Below, one piece after another: positions 37,082 to 45,358 of a stretch of 64,000 nucleotides of DNA. Below the pieces are notes generated by a model. The model was not told the DNA's origin. It made no database searches and saw only the letters and a list, made by a program, of their open reading frames with translations. The translations under genes were made by a program, and so were the position numbers. The DNA comes from Pseudomonas sp. AL03 (lineage in GTDB: Bacteria; Pseudomonadota; Gammaproteobacteria; Pseudomonadales; Pseudomonadaceae). Positions within the stretch are counted from its first letter, which is position 1. Each line of letters starts with the position of its first letter. The stretch covers positions 1-64,000 of the forward strand of contig NZ_JASBRE010000009.1 of assembly GCF_029960815.1 (NCBI RefSeq). The letters run 5' to 3'.

Positions 37082-38488
37082 ATGTCGAAGTCGGTTCAAC
37101 TCATCAAAGATCATGACGTCAAATGGATTGATCTGCGCTTCACGGACACCAAAGGCACTCAGCACCACGTGACCATGCCGGCTCGCGACGCGCTGGATGA
37201 CGCTTTCTTTGAAGAAGGCAAAATGTTCGACGGTTCCTCCATCGCCGGCTGGAAAGGCATCGAAGCCTCCGACATGATCCTGCTGCCGGACGACAGCACT
37301 GCCGTTCTCGACCCGTTCACCGAAGATCCAACGCTGATCATCGTTTGCGACGTAATCGAGCCTTCGACCATGCAAGGCTACGATCGCGACCCACGCGCGA
37401 TCGCCAAGCGTGCCGAGGAGTACCTGAAGTCGACCGATATCGGTGACACCGTATTTGTGGGTCCAGAGCCTGAGTTCTTCATCTTCGATCAGGTGAAGTT
37501 CAAGTCCGACATTTCCGGCTCGATGTTCAAAATCTTCTCCGAACAAGGTTCGTGGATGTCCGACCAAGACATCGAAGGCGGCAACCATGGCCACCGCCCA
37601 GGCATCAAAGGTGGTTACTTCCCGGTTCCACCGTTCGACCACGACCACGAAATCCGTACCTCCATGTGCAACGCCATGGAAGAAATGGGCTTGGTCATCG
37701 AAGTTCACCACCACGAAGTGGCGACTGCCGGTCAGAACGAAATCGGTGTGAAGTTCAACACCCTGGTAGCCAAGGCTGACGAAGTTCAGACCCTGAAGTA
37801 CTGCGTACACAACGTGGCTGTCGCTTATGGCCGCACCGCAACCTTCATGCCTAAGCCTCTGTACGGCGACAACGGCTCGGGTATGCACGTTCACCTGTCC
37901 ATCGCCAAAGATGGCAAGAACACCTTCGCTGGCGAAGGCTATGCCGGCCTGTCCGATACCGCTCTGTTCTTCATCGGCGGCATCATCAAGCACGGTAAGG
38001 CCCTGAACGGCTTCACCAACCCGTCGACCAACTCCTACAAGCGTCTGGTCCCAGGTTTCGAAGCACCGGTAATGCTGGCCTACTCGGCTCGCAACCGTTC
38101 CGCTTCGATCCGTATTCCTTACGTGTCCAGCCCTCGCGCTCGCCGTATCGAAGCTCGCTTCCCGGATCCAGCAGCCAACCCGTACCTGGCCTTCGCTGCC
38201 CTGGTAATGGCTGGCCTGGACGGTATCCAGAACAAGATCCACCCTGGCGATGCTGCTGACAAAAACCTGTATGACCTGCCGCCTGAAGAGGCGAAAGAGA
38301 TCCCACAAGTTTGCGGCAGCCTGAAAGAAGCCCTGGAAGAGCTGGACAAAGGTCGTGCGTTCCTGACCAAAGGCGGCGTTTTCAGCGACGACTTCATCGA
38401 CGCTTACATCGCCCTGAAAAGCGAAGAAGAAATCAAAGTACGTACCTTCGTACACCCACTGGAATACGAGCTGTACTACAGCTGCTAA
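37082..38488 (+). CDS. glnA: Type I glutamine synthetase GlnA
   Basis: GlnA makes glutamine from glutamate, ammonia and ATP and is the central ammonium-assimilation enzyme. The 468-residue protein has the signature [18 protein letters not shown], the ATP-site segment [17 protein letters not shown] and the glutamate loop [10 protein letters not shown]. The adenylylation tyrosine lies in NLYDLPPEE, so it is controlled by GlnE. An AGGAG precedes the ATG. It has a sigma-54 promoter upstream and a strong terminator downstream, and ntrBC follow nearby. Codon use is strongly biased, as expected of a highly expressed gene. Confidence 0.98.
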   Translation: MSKSVQLIKDHDVKWIDLRFTDTKGTQHHVTMPARDALDDAFFEEGKMFDGSSIAGWKGIEASDMILLPDDSTAVLDPFTEDPTLIIVCDVIEPSTMQGYDRDPRAIAKRAEEYLKSTDIGDTVFVGPEPEFFIFDQVKFKSDISGSMFKIFSEQGSWMSDQDIEGGNHGHRPGIKGGYFPVPPFDHDHEIRTSMCNAMEEMGLVIEVHHHEVATAGQNEIGVKFNTLVAKADEVQTLKYCVHNVAVAYGRTATFMPKPLYGDNGSGMHVHLSIAKDGKNTFAGEGYAGLSDTALFFIGGIIKHGKALNGFTNPSTNSYKRLVPGFEAPVMLAYSARNRSASIRIPYVSSPRARRIEARFPDPAANPYLAFAALVMAGLDGIQNKIHPGDAADKNLYDLPPEEAKEIPQVCGSLKEALEELDKGRAFLTKGGVFSDDFIDAYIALKSEEEIKVRTFVHPLEYELYYSC

Positions 38489-38524
38489 TCCGGTAGCGTC
38501 GGCTCCACGCGGCGTGACAAAAAG

Positions 38525-38549
38525 AGGCCTCCTTCGGGAGGCCTTTTTT
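38525..38549 (+). terminator. glnA terminator
   Basis: Stem AGGCCTCC / GGAGGCCT with a TTCG tetraloop, followed by a run of Ts, 36 bases after the glnA stop codon. Confidence 0.9.
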
Positions 38550-38557
38550 GTGGGCGC

Positions 38558-38588
38558 TCGTTCCCACGCTCTGCGTTGGAACAATCAT
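38558..38588. repeat. Degenerate REP after glnA
   Basis: CTCGTTCCCACGCTCTGCGT followed by TGGAACAATCAT. It matches the REP hairpin but has lost some pairing (TTGGAAC in place of GTGGGAAC). Confidence 0.6.
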
Positions 38589-38685
38589 AACGCGGCTGTT
38601 TATGTGAGCGGATGTTGGGTAGGTTGGGCTAACCGGCACCACTCGCCTATGCTGCAATCCAACGCGTTCGTTTCTGGTCGATTTT

Positions 38686-39201
38686 ATGGGTCGTGGTTTT
38701 CTATTCATCTTGCTGGTGATCGCCCTGCCCGCTGCAGCGCAGATCTATAAGTACACCGACGCCGACGGCAACACCGCCTACAGCAATCAACCGCCCGACG
38801 GTGTTAAAGCTCAACCGGTCGAATTGCCTCCGCTCAACAGTGTGGAAAGCCAGCCGCCGGGCGCACCTGCACCGCCTGTCGAAGCCAACGGCCGTGAGCA
38901 ACCACGCAATGCCTACGAGGTACTGGAACTGACCGACCTGCCCACCGAGGAGGCGTTACGCGCCAACAACGGCACTTTCACCGTCAGCGTATTGATCAAG
39001 CCACGCCTGCAAGGCCCGCATCTGTTGAGGTTGTTGCTGGATGATCAGCCCTACGGCCAACCGAGCAACGTTCCGATCCTGCAACTGGTGAACGTCGATC
39101 GCGGCGAACACAGCCTCGCTGTGCAGGTGATCGATGGGAAAAACCTGGTGCAGCAGAGTCCCGCCGTGACGTTTACCGTACAACGGGTGCATAAGCCATG
39201 A
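38686..39201 (+). CDS. DUF4124 domain-containing protein, first of a pair
   Basis: A 171-residue exported protein with a signal peptide (GRGFLFILLVIALPAAAQ) followed by the DUF4124 signature IYKYTDADGNTAYSNQPPDG. A proline-rich linker leads to a C-terminal beta-rich domain (GTFTVSVLIKPRLQGPHLLR). It is probably periplasmic; no function is established. Its stop overlaps the start of a paralogue at 39198, so the two are translated together. Confidence 0.87.
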   Translation: MGRGFLFILLVIALPAAAQIYKYTDADGNTAYSNQPPDGVKAQPVELPPLNSVESQPPGAPAPPVEANGREQPRNAYEVLELTDLPTEEALRANNGTFTVSVLIKPRLQGPHLLRLLLDDQPYGQPSNVPILQLVNVDRGEHSLAVQVIDGKNLVQQSPAVTFTVQRVHKP

Positions 39202-39812
39202 GGGTGTGGCTGCTGATCGCCTGCTTGATCGCCCTGCCGGTGACGGCCGAGGTTTTCACCTACGTCGACGCTCAGGGCAATCGGGTCTACACCGACCAGC
39301 CAAGGTCCGGCAACGCCAAGCGCGTGCCGCTGGCGACGAGCAATCGCATGTCCGCCAACCCAACCGGTGCTGCGCCGATGACAGCCCCGAAGAAAACCGA
39401 AGCCAAACCGCTTTTCCGCTACGACATGCTCCGCGTACTGGTGCCGGAACCAGACGCCACAGTGCGCGCTGGCGAGATTATCGTCAGCGTCACCAGCGAA
39501 CCCGGCCTGCAACGGGGCCATCGCTACCGATTGCTCCTCGACGGCCAACCCACCGCAGAGCCCGGCCCAAGCCCGGTATTCGCCTTGAGCAACATCGATC
39601 GCGGCAGCCATAACCTCTCTGTGGAAATCCTCGACGAGCAGGACCACATCGTTGAGCGCACAGCCAACCAGCCGTTCCACATGCTGCGCATCTCCCTGGC
39701 GCAGAAGCGCCAGGTCAAACCCTGCGCGCTCCCCGATTACGGCCAACGGCCAGAATGTCCGCTCAAAGACAAACCCATCGAGCCGAAAAATTCCTTCCTG
39801 CGTTTCTTCTAA
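39198..39812 (+). CDS. DUF4124 domain-containing protein, second of a pair
   Basis: A 204-residue exported paralogue of the preceding gene. It has a short signal peptide (MRVWLLIACLIALPVTA) and DUF4124 segment EVFTYVDAQGNRVYTDQPRSG. The C-terminal domain is like that of its neighbour (GEIIVSVTSEPGLQRGHRYR, PSPVFALSNIDRGSHNLSVE). A short basic tail extends beyond the paralogue. Start and upstream stop overlap by four bases. The pair sits between glnA and ntrB, but nothing in the sequences suggests a nitrogen-specific job. Confidence 0.87.
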   Translation: MRVWLLIACLIALPVTAEVFTYVDAQGNRVYTDQPRSGNAKRVPLATSNRMSANPTGAAPMTAPKKTEAKPLFRYDMLRVLVPEPDATVRAGEIIVSVTSEPGLQRGHRYRLLLDGQPTAEPGPSPVFALSNIDRGSHNLSVEILDEQDHIVERTANQPFHMLRISLAQKRQVKPCALPDYGQRPECPLKDKPIEPKNSFLRFF

Positions 39813-39828
39813 CGCCGTTCAGCTTTGC

Positions 39829-39843
39829 GCACTATATTGGTGC
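39829..39843. promoter_or_regulatory. NtrC binding site upstream of ntrB
   Basis: GCACTATATTGGTGC matches the enterobacterial NtrC consensus (GCAC-N7-GTGC form) without mismatch at the conserved bases. A further half-site TGCACCATA follows at 39851. It lies about 130 bases upstream of the sigma-54 promoter of ntrBC, as expected for autoregulation by NtrC. Confidence 0.8.
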
Positions 39844-39970
39844 GATAGGCTGCACCATACCCACATCTCAACCCATTTTGGTTCGAAAGTACCCGCCAAA
39901 GCCGGAAGAACGCCACGTAAACGAGCGTCAAACGCCCGTTTCAGGCCTTAAACGCTTCTTTTCGGAGCCT

Positions 39971-39986
39971 TGGTTTGGTTTTTGCA
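39971..39986 (+). promoter_or_regulatory. Sigma-54 promoter of ntrBC
   Basis: TGGTTTGGTTTTTGCA keeps the GG and GC with ten bases between them and the TTGCA -12 box. It lies 56 bases before the ntrB start. With the upstream NtrC site it forms a complete NtrC-dependent promoter. Confidence 0.72.
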
Positions 39987-40041
39987 TTTTCCTTGCATCG
40001 GCGCGTTATTCACGCGCATGCCCTGCTCCAAAGAGGTCCGA

Positions 40042-41127
40042 ATGACCATCAGTGACGCACTGCATCGTCTGCTACTCGACAACCTGACCACCGCCACCAT
40101 TCTGCTCGACGCCGAACTGCGCCTCGAGTACATGAACCCGGCAGCGGAGATGCTCCTGGCCATCAGCGGTCAGCGTAGCCATGGGCAGTTCATCAGTGAG
40201 TTGTTCACCGAATCCACCGAGGCGCTGAACTCCCTGCGCCAGGCGGTCGAGCAGGCGCACCCGTTCACCAAGCGCGAAGCGATGCTCACCGCCCTTACCG
40301 GCCAGACCCTGACTGTCGACTACGCGGTTACGCCGATACTCGCCAACGGCGCCACCATGCTGCTGCTGGAAGTCCACCCTCGCGACCGCTTGCTGCGCAT
40401 CACCAAGGAAGAAGCGCAGCTGTCGAAGCAGGAAACCAGCAAGATGCTGGTGCGTGGCCTCGCTCACGAAATCAAGAACCCTCTCGGCGGGATACGCGGC
40501 GCGGCCCAATTGCTCGCTCGCGAACTGCCGGAAGAAAGCCTGCGCGACTACACCAACGTAATCATTGAAGAGGCCGACCGCCTGCGCAATCTGGTCGATC
40601 GCATGCTCGGTTCCAACAAACTGCCATCGCTGGCGATGTGCAACGTCCACGAAGTGCTCGAACGCGTCTGTCATCTGGTGGAAGCCGAAAGTCAGGGCTG
40701 CATCACGTTGGTGCGCGACTACGACCCCAGCATTCCGGACGTGTTGATCGACCGCGAACAAATGATTCAGGCCGTTCTGAACATTGTGCGCAATGCGATG
40801 CAGGCCATCAGCAGCCAGAACGAGCTGCGCCTTGGCCGCATCAGCCTGCGTACCCGCGCCATGCGCCAGTTCACCATTGGCCACGTGCGTCATCGCCTGG
40901 TGACCAAGATCGAAATCATCGACAACGGCCCGGGCATTCCCGCGGAGTTGCAGGAAACCATCTTCTTTCCCATGGTCAGCGGCCGCCCGGACGGTACCGG
41001 GCTGGGCCTGGCCATAACCCAGAACATCATCAGCCAGCACCAGGGTCTGATCGAATGTGACAGCCATCCAGGCCACACCACCTTCTCGATCTTTCTGCCA
41101 CTGGAACAAGGAGCCACATCGACATGA
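40042..41127 (+). CDS. ntrB: Nitrogen regulation sensor histidine kinase NtrB
   Basis: NtrB phosphorylates NtrC when nitrogen is scarce and dephosphorylates it when bound by PII. The 361-residue soluble protein has an N-terminal PAS domain (ATILLDAELRLEYMNPAAEM), the H-box with the phosphorylated histidine (LVRGLAHEIKNPLGGIRGAA), an N-box (LNIVRNAMQAI), and the G-boxes (EIIDNGPGIP and GTGLGLAITQNII). An upstream in-frame start exists at 39970. The ATG at 40042 has AAGAGG before it and matches the family. It overlaps ntrC by four bases. Confidence 0.96.
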   Translation: MTISDALHRLLLDNLTTATILLDAELRLEYMNPAAEMLLAISGQRSHGQFISELFTESTEALNSLRQAVEQAHPFTKREAMLTALTGQTLTVDYAVTPILANGATMLLLEVHPRDRLLRITKEEAQLSKQETSKMLVRGLAHEIKNPLGGIRGAAQLLARELPEESLRDYTNVIIEEADRLRNLVDRMLGSNKLPSLAMCNVHEVLERVCHLVEAESQGCITLVRDYDPSIPDVLIDREQMIQAVLNIVRNAMQAISSQNELRLGRISLRTRAMRQFTIGHVRHRLVTKIEIIDNGPGIPAELQETIFFPMVSGRPDGTGLGLAITQNIISQHQGLIECDSHPGHTTFSIFLPLEQGATST

Positions 41128-42560
41128 GCCGTAGTGAAACCGTGTGGATCGTCGATGACGACCGTTCTATCCGTTGGGTCCTGGAAAAAGCCTTGCAGCA
41201 AGAAGGCATGACCACACAAAGCTTCGACAGCGCCGATGGCGTGATGAGCCGCCTGGCGCGCCAGCAGCCGGACGTGATCATCTCCGACATCCGCATGCCG
41301 GGCGCCAGCGGTCTGGACCTTCTGGCGCGGATTCGCGAACAACACCCACGACTGCCGGTCATCATCATGACCGCTCACTCCGATCTGGACAGCGCTGTCG
41401 CGTCCTATCAGGGCGGCGCGTTTGAATACCTGCCCAAGCCGTTCGATGTCGACGAAGCGGTGTCCCTGGTCAAGCGCGCCAACCAGCACGCCCAGGAACA
41501 GCAAGGCCTGGAAGTCCCGGTCGCCTTGACCCGCACCCCGGAAATCATCGGCGAAGCGCCAGCGATGCAGGAAGTGTTTCGCGCCATCGGGCGCTTGAGC
41601 CACTCCAACATCACCGTGCTGATCAACGGCGAATCCGGGACCGGTAAAGAGCTCGTGGCCCACGCCCTGCACCGTCACAGCCCGCGCGCGGCTTCGCCGT
41701 TCATTGCGCTGAACATGGCGGCGATCCCGAAGGACCTGATGGAATCCGAGCTGTTCGGTCATGAGAAAGGCGCGTTCACCGGCGCGGCCAACCTGCGTCG
41801 CGGGCGTTTTGAACAGGCTGACGGCGGCACGCTGTTCCTCGATGAAATCGGCGACATGCCAGCAGACACCCAAACTCGTTTGCTGCGGGTATTGGCCGAC
41901 GGCGAGTTCTACCGCGTCGGCGGCCATGTGCCGGTGAAGGTCGATGTGCGAATCATCGCCGCGACTCACCAGAATCTGGAAACCCTGGTGCACGCCGGGA
42001 AATTCCGTGAGGACTTGTTCCACCGCCTCAACGTCATCCGCATCCATATTCCACGGCTGTCGGACCGTCGCGAAGACATCCCGACCCTGGCCAAGCACTT
42101 CCTCAGCCGCGCCGCGCAAGAACTGGCGGTGGAACCGAAGCTGCTGAAAAGCGAAGCCGAGGAATACCTGAAAAACCTGCCGTGGGGCGGCAACGTGCGT
42201 CAGCTGGAGAACACCTGCCGCTGGATCACGGTGATGGCTTCGGGTCGCGAAGTGCACATCAGCGACCTGCCGCCAGAGTTGCTGAACCTGCCGCAGGATT
42301 CAGCGCCGGTGACCAATTGGGAGCAAGCGCTGCGTCAGTGGGCTGATCAGGCGCTGGCCCGTGGCCAGTCGAACCTGCTCGACAGCGCCGTGCCGGCCTT
42401 CGAGCGGATCATGATCGAGACCGCCCTCAAACACACCGCCGGCCGCCGCCGCGATGCCGCCGTTTTGCTGGGCTGGGGGCGTAATACCCTGACGCGCAAG
42501 ATCAAGGAATTGGGGATGAAGGTTGATGGTGGGGATGAAGATGAGGGGGATGAGGGTTAA
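41124..42560 (+). CDS. ntrC: Nitrogen regulation response regulator NtrC
   Basis: NtrC is the sigma-54 enhancer-binding activator of nitrogen genes. The 478-residue protein has a receiver domain (acceptor aspartate in [10 protein letters not shown]), an AAA+ domain with Walker A GESGTGKE and the sigma-54 contact motif GAFTGA, a Walker [11 protein letters not shown], and a Fis-type helix-turn-helix at the C-terminus ([20 protein letters not shown]). It overlaps ntrB by four bases. Likely targets in this window include glnA, its own operon and perhaps hutU. Confidence 0.97.
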   Translation: MSRSETVWIVDDDRSIRWVLEKALQQEGMTTQSFDSADGVMSRLARQQPDVIISDIRMPGASGLDLLARIREQHPRLPVIIMTAHSDLDSAVASYQGGAFEYLPKPFDVDEAVSLVKRANQHAQEQQGLEVPVALTRTPEIIGEAPAMQEVFRAIGRLSHSNITVLINGESGTGKELVAHALHRHSPRAASPFIALNMAAIPKDLMESELFGHEKGAFTGAANLRRGRFEQADGGTLFLDEIGDMPADTQTRLLRVLADGEFYRVGGHVPVKVDVRIIAATHQNLETLVHAGKFREDLFHRLNVIRIHIPRLSDRREDIPTLAKHFLSRAAQELAVEPKLLKSEAEEYLKNLPWGGNVRQLENTCRWITVMASGREVHISDLPPELLNLPQDSAPVTNWEQALRQWADQALARGQSNLLDSAVPAFERIMIETALKHTAGRRRDAAVLLGWGRNTLTRKIKELGMKVDGGDEDEGDEG

Positions 42561-42570
42561 CTTTTAACCC

Positions 42571-42683
42571 GATCGTTCCCACGCTCTGCGTGGGAATGCA
42601 GCCCGGGACGCTCCGCGTCCCTGCCGAAGCGGACGCAGAGCGTCCATTGAGGCATTCCCACGCGGGAGCGTGGGAACGATCAT
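42571..42683. repeat. REPIN downstream of ntrC
   Basis: Outer arms GATCGTTCCCACGC and GCGTGGGAACGATC in opposite orientation, with a nested pair GGACGCTCCGCGTCC / GGACGCAGAGCGTCC. It starts ten bases after the ntrC stop. Same class as 7132 and 10466. Confidence 0.87.
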
Positions 42684-42776
42684 CGCCCTGCGTGCACCGC
42701 CTGAATGCACCGTGAACCGCAATCGCGCACGCCAACTAATCCGAAATCCAGCCTGCGCTCACAATCGAACCCCTAT

Positions 42777-42812
42777 CGAAAAAACACGAAAGCCCCGAAT
42801 CACGGGGCTTTC
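42777..42812 (-). terminator. Terminator of the minus-strand membrane protein gene
   Basis: Stem GAAAGCCCCG / CGGGGCTTTC with a five-base loop, followed on the minus strand by GTGTTTTTTCG. The flanking 42684-42942 stretch holds no gene that I can support. Confidence 0.75.
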
Positions 42813-42942
42813 AGCGTTTCAAAGCGGCTTTCTGTTTCAGTTTGTTAAAACCTGGCACGCCCCCTGCAATGGTCCATTCAGTGATTCGATTCACTACCCA
42901 GTTTCGGGAACCTTGGTACAGGCAGGCCGGGGATTCCCTCTT

Positions 42943-43383
42943 TTATTGCTCTCGGAGATGGATCTCCAGTCGCCAGCGGTCATCGACCTCGCTACCGACC
43001 CACTCGCCCTGCAGTGGCCGGGCCGCCACCACCGTCAGCAACAACCCCCCATCACTCAAACGTACTCGCCAGTTCACGCTCTTGTCGTTGATTTTGAGCT
43101 GACCTTTCTGCGCCTTGCCTTCAGCCTCAAACAGCAGCGCAAGGCTACCGTCGACGAACTCGCCGTGAGTCTTGGGCTCGTTGTTGAACCACACCACCAG
43201 CCCATCGTTCGACACCTCCACTTGCTGCAATTCGCTGGGGTCGGGGGTGGTCAGGCGACCGATCATCAACCCCACCATCACCCCGACAATCGCCAGTGAA
43301 GCTATCACCCGTGGGAATAGTTTCGAACGCAGATCCGCTTGCGGCGTAGAATGCTGCTCATCTTTACCTTCGGAGCCGTGCAT
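42943..43383 (-). CDS. Hypothetical membrane-anchored protein divergent from trmL
   Basis: A 146-residue protein with a charged N-terminus, one membrane helix (VIASLAIVGVMVGLMIG) and a periplasmic beta-rich domain (VSNDGLVVWFNNEPKTHGEF, SVNWRVRLSDGGLLLTVVAA). I do not recognise a named family. Its ATG at 43383 shares the tetranucleotide CATG with the ATG of trmL on the other strand; a weak AAGGA lies 11 bases before it. The terminator at 42777 supports that it is a real transcription unit. Confidence 0.7.
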   Translation of the reverse strand: MHGSEGKDEQHSTPQADLRSKLFPRVIASLAIVGVMVGLMIGRLTTPDPSELQQVEVSNDGLVVWFNNEPKTHGEFVDGSLALLFEAEGKAQKGQLKINDKSVNWRVRLSDGGLLLTVVAARPLQGEWVGSEVDDRWRLEIHLREQ

Positions 43384-43837
43384 GTTTCACGTCATCCTTT
43401 TCCAACCAGAAATTCCGCCGAATACCGGCAACGTTATCAGGCTGTGCGCCAACAGTGGCTGCCACCTGCATTTGATCGAACCGCTGGGCTTCGAGATGGA
43501 CGACAAGCGCCTGCGCCGGGCCGGCCTCGATTACCACGAGTATGCCACCCTGCAACGCCACGCAGACCTCGCCAGCTGTCTGGAAAGCCTCGGTCACCCT
43601 CGGCTGTTCGCCTTCACCACCAAGGGCTCGCGGCCGTTCCACGATGCCAGCTTCGCCGAGGGCGATGCGTTCCTGTTCGGCCCTGAAAGTCGTGGTTTGC
43701 CGGCGGAAGTACTCGATGCGCTGCCCGGTGAACAGCGCTTGCGCCTGCCGATGCGTGAAGGCTGCCGCAGCCTGAACCTGTCAAACACCGTGGCGGTTGC
43801 CGTCTACGAAGGCTGGCGTCAGCTCGGCTTCAAGTAA
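43382..43837 (+). CDS. trmL: tRNA (cytidine/uridine-34-2'-O)-methyltransferase TrmL
   Basis: TrmL methylates the 2'-OH of nucleotide 34 in the two tRNA-Leu isoacceptors. The 151-residue minimal SPOUT protein shows the family segments MFHVILFQPEIPPNTGNVIR, LHLIEPLGFEMDDKRLRRAGLDY, FGPESRGLP and the knot-forming C-terminus LRLPMREGCRSLNLSNTVAV. Longer upstream frames exist, but the ATG at 43382 is the family start. CGGAG lies a few bases ahead of it. The start codon overlaps that of the divergent gene at 43383. Confidence 0.95.
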   Translation: MFHVILFQPEIPPNTGNVIRLCANSGCHLHLIEPLGFEMDDKRLRRAGLDYHEYATLQRHADLASCLESLGHPRLFAFTTKGSRPFHDASFAEGDAFLFGPESRGLPAEVLDALPGEQRLRLPMREGCRSLNLSNTVAVAVYEGWRQLGFK

Positions 43838-43846
43838 CCGAAGCCC

Positions 43847-43950
43847 CCTGTAGCAACTGCCGCAGGCTGCGTTCGACCCGAAGGGTCGCGGCGATCTCGA
43901 AAGAACGACCGCTACGCGGCCGAACGCAGCCTTCGGCAGCTGCTACAGGG
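43847..43950. repeat. Inverted repeat of the TGTAGCAGCTG family after trmL
   Basis: It begins CCCTGTAGCAACTGCCGCAGG and ends GGCAGCTGCTACAGGG with inner inverted pairs GGCTGCGTTCG / CGAACGCAGCC and GACCCGAAGGGTC. It is the third copy of this family in the window (others at 14907 and 33118). Confidence 0.82.
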
Positions 43951-43964
43951 TTTTGCAGTCCCAT

Positions 43965-43994
43965 GAAAAAAGCGCCTGTTACGGCGCTTTTTTC
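43965..43994. terminator. Bidirectional terminator between trmL and secB
   Basis: A perfect palindrome GAAAAAAGCGCC-N6-GGCGCTTTTTTC. Both strands give a GC stem followed by a T run, so it can end trmL and secB transcripts. Confidence 0.88.
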
Positions 43995-44011
43995 ATTGTT
44001 GCATCGAGCGT

Positions 44012-44497
44012 TTATTGCACAGTCGGGGTTTCGCCCGCAGTCTGCATGCGCTGCAGTTCCTGTGCGTACAGCGCGTCGAAGTTCACCGGAGCCAGCATCA
44101 GGGCCGGGAACGAACCGCGGGTGACCAGGCTGTCCAGGGTTTCGCGAGCGTACGGGAACAGGATGTTCGGGCAGAACGCGCCGAGGGTGTGGCTCATCGA
44201 AGCGTCATCGAGGTTCTTGATCAGGAAGATCCCGGCCTGTTGCACTTCAGCAATGAACGCCACTTCGTCGCCGTTCTTCACGGTGACGGACAGGGTCAGT
44301 ACGACTTCGTGGAAATCGCCTTCCAGTGCCTTTTGACGGGTGTTCAGATCCAGACCGACGCTTGGTTCCCACTGCTGACGGAAGATCGCCGGGCTTTTCG
44401 GGGCTTCGAAGGACAAGTCACGTACGTAGATGCGCTGCAAGGAGAATTGCGGTGCGGTTTCTTCTTCGCTAGCTGCAGTGTTCTGTTGGTCAGTCAT
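44012..44497 (-). CDS. secB: Protein-export chaperone SecB
   Basis: SecB holds preproteins unfolded and hands them to SecA. The 161-residue acidic protein has the family core [20 protein letters not shown], the region [40 protein letters not shown] and [18 protein letters not shown]. It is the last gene of a three-gene minus-strand unit after the rhodanese-like gene and grxC, a conserved order in gamma-proteobacteria. Confidence 0.97.
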   Translation of the reverse strand: MTDQQNTAASEEETAPQFSLQRIYVRDLSFEAPKSPAIFRQQWEPSVGLDLNTRQKALEGDFHEVVLTLSVTVKNGDEVAFIAEVQQAGIFLIKNLDDASMSHTLGAFCPNILFPYARETLDSLVTRGSFPALMLAPVNFDALYAQELQRMQTAGETPTVQ

Positions 44498-44538
44498 CTC
44501 AGATCCTTTCTGATCTTGGGGTCTTACAGGGAAGGCAT

Positions 44539-44793
44539 TCAGGCCTTGAGCATGGCGTCGAGCTTGCCGGCGCGCTCCAGGGCAAACAAATCATCACAGC
44601 CACCAATATGGCGCTCGCCGATCCAGATCTGCGGCACGGACGTACGTCCGGCCTTCTGGGCCATGGCGGCGCGCACCTGAGGCTTGCCATCGACCTTGAT
44701 CTCTTCGAAGGCCACGCCTTTGTTCTCGAGCAGGTACTTGGCTCGCGAGCAGTAAGGGCAGTAATCGCTGGAATAGACGACGACGTTGCTCAT
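44539..44793 (-). CDS. grxC: Glutaredoxin 3
   Basis: An 84-residue glutathione-dependent thiol-disulfide oxidoreductase. The dithiol active site is CPYC in [15 protein letters not shown], and the glutathione-binding TVPQ-like segment reads [18 protein letters not shown]. It starts one base after the rhodanese-like gene ends and precedes secB, so the three form one operon. Confidence 0.96.
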   Translation of the reverse strand: MSNVVVYSSDYCPYCSRAKYLLENKGVAFEEIKVDGKPQVRAAMAQKAGRTSVPQIWIGERHIGGCDDLFALERAGKLDAMLKA

Positions 44794-44794
44794 A

Positions 44795-45208
44795 TCACTT
44801 CACCAGCGGCAGGTTGTCACCCTTCCAGCTGGAAATACCGCCGGAGAGCTTGGCGGCGGTGAAGCCTGATTTCATCAGTTCGCGGGCATGAGTGCCGGCA
44901 GTCTGGCCCATGGCATCGACCAGGATGATGGTCTTGGCCTTGTGCTTTTCCAGTTCGCCGACGCGAGCGGTCAGTTTGTCGTGAGGAATGTTCAACGCGC
45001 CAACGATGTGACCGGCGGTGAAATCCTTGGTCGGACGAATGTCGATCACCACGCCTGCGTCTTTGTTGACCAGCCCGGTCAGTTCACCGGTGCTCAGGCT
45101 ACGACCGCCACCTTTCATCTCATGGGCGATCAGCAGAGCCAGCAGAACAACGAAAATACCGGCCAGCAAATAGTGGGTAGTGGCAAATGCAATCAGGTGA
45201 TCAAGCAT
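44795..45208 (-). CDS. Membrane-anchored rhodanese-like protein (YibN type), no catalytic cysteine
   Basis: A 137-residue protein with an N-terminal membrane helix (YLLAGIFVVLLALLIAHE) and a cytoplasmic rhodanese domain (VIDIRPTKDFTAGHIVGALN, then GGISSWKGDNLPLV). The active-site loop reads ILVDAMGQTAG, so the catalytic cysteine is absent, as in E. coli YibN. It is therefore unlikely to be a sulfurtransferase. It is the first gene of the unit with grxC and secB and is divergent from gpmI. Confidence 0.9.
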   Translation of the reverse strand: MLDHLIAFATTHYLLAGIFVVLLALLIAHEMKGGGRSLSTGELTGLVNKDAGVVIDIRPTKDFTAGHIVGALNIPHDKLTARVGELEKHKAKTIILVDAMGQTAGTHARELMKSGFTAAKLSGGISSWKGDNLPLVK

Positions 45209-45358
45209 TTAAGGTGGTTCCAGGGCGTTAAAAGTGGGCCAGTATACACAGCCCATATGGTGCGCCAAACCCCGTCCGGCGGTGACGTGGATTGAACTTG
45301 CCTTTAAACTGCCACTCCCTTTTCCATCGCCCTCTTAATTCAGCCACGAGTGGAATCC

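Noticed and set aside
36794..38584. A 596-codon open frame antisense to glnA
   Set aside because: It mirrors the glnA codon pattern, has no ribosome binding site or family features, and glnA is certain. High GC content creates such frames; similar cases are 45335-46894, 58322-60250, 27724-29634 and 30271-32409.
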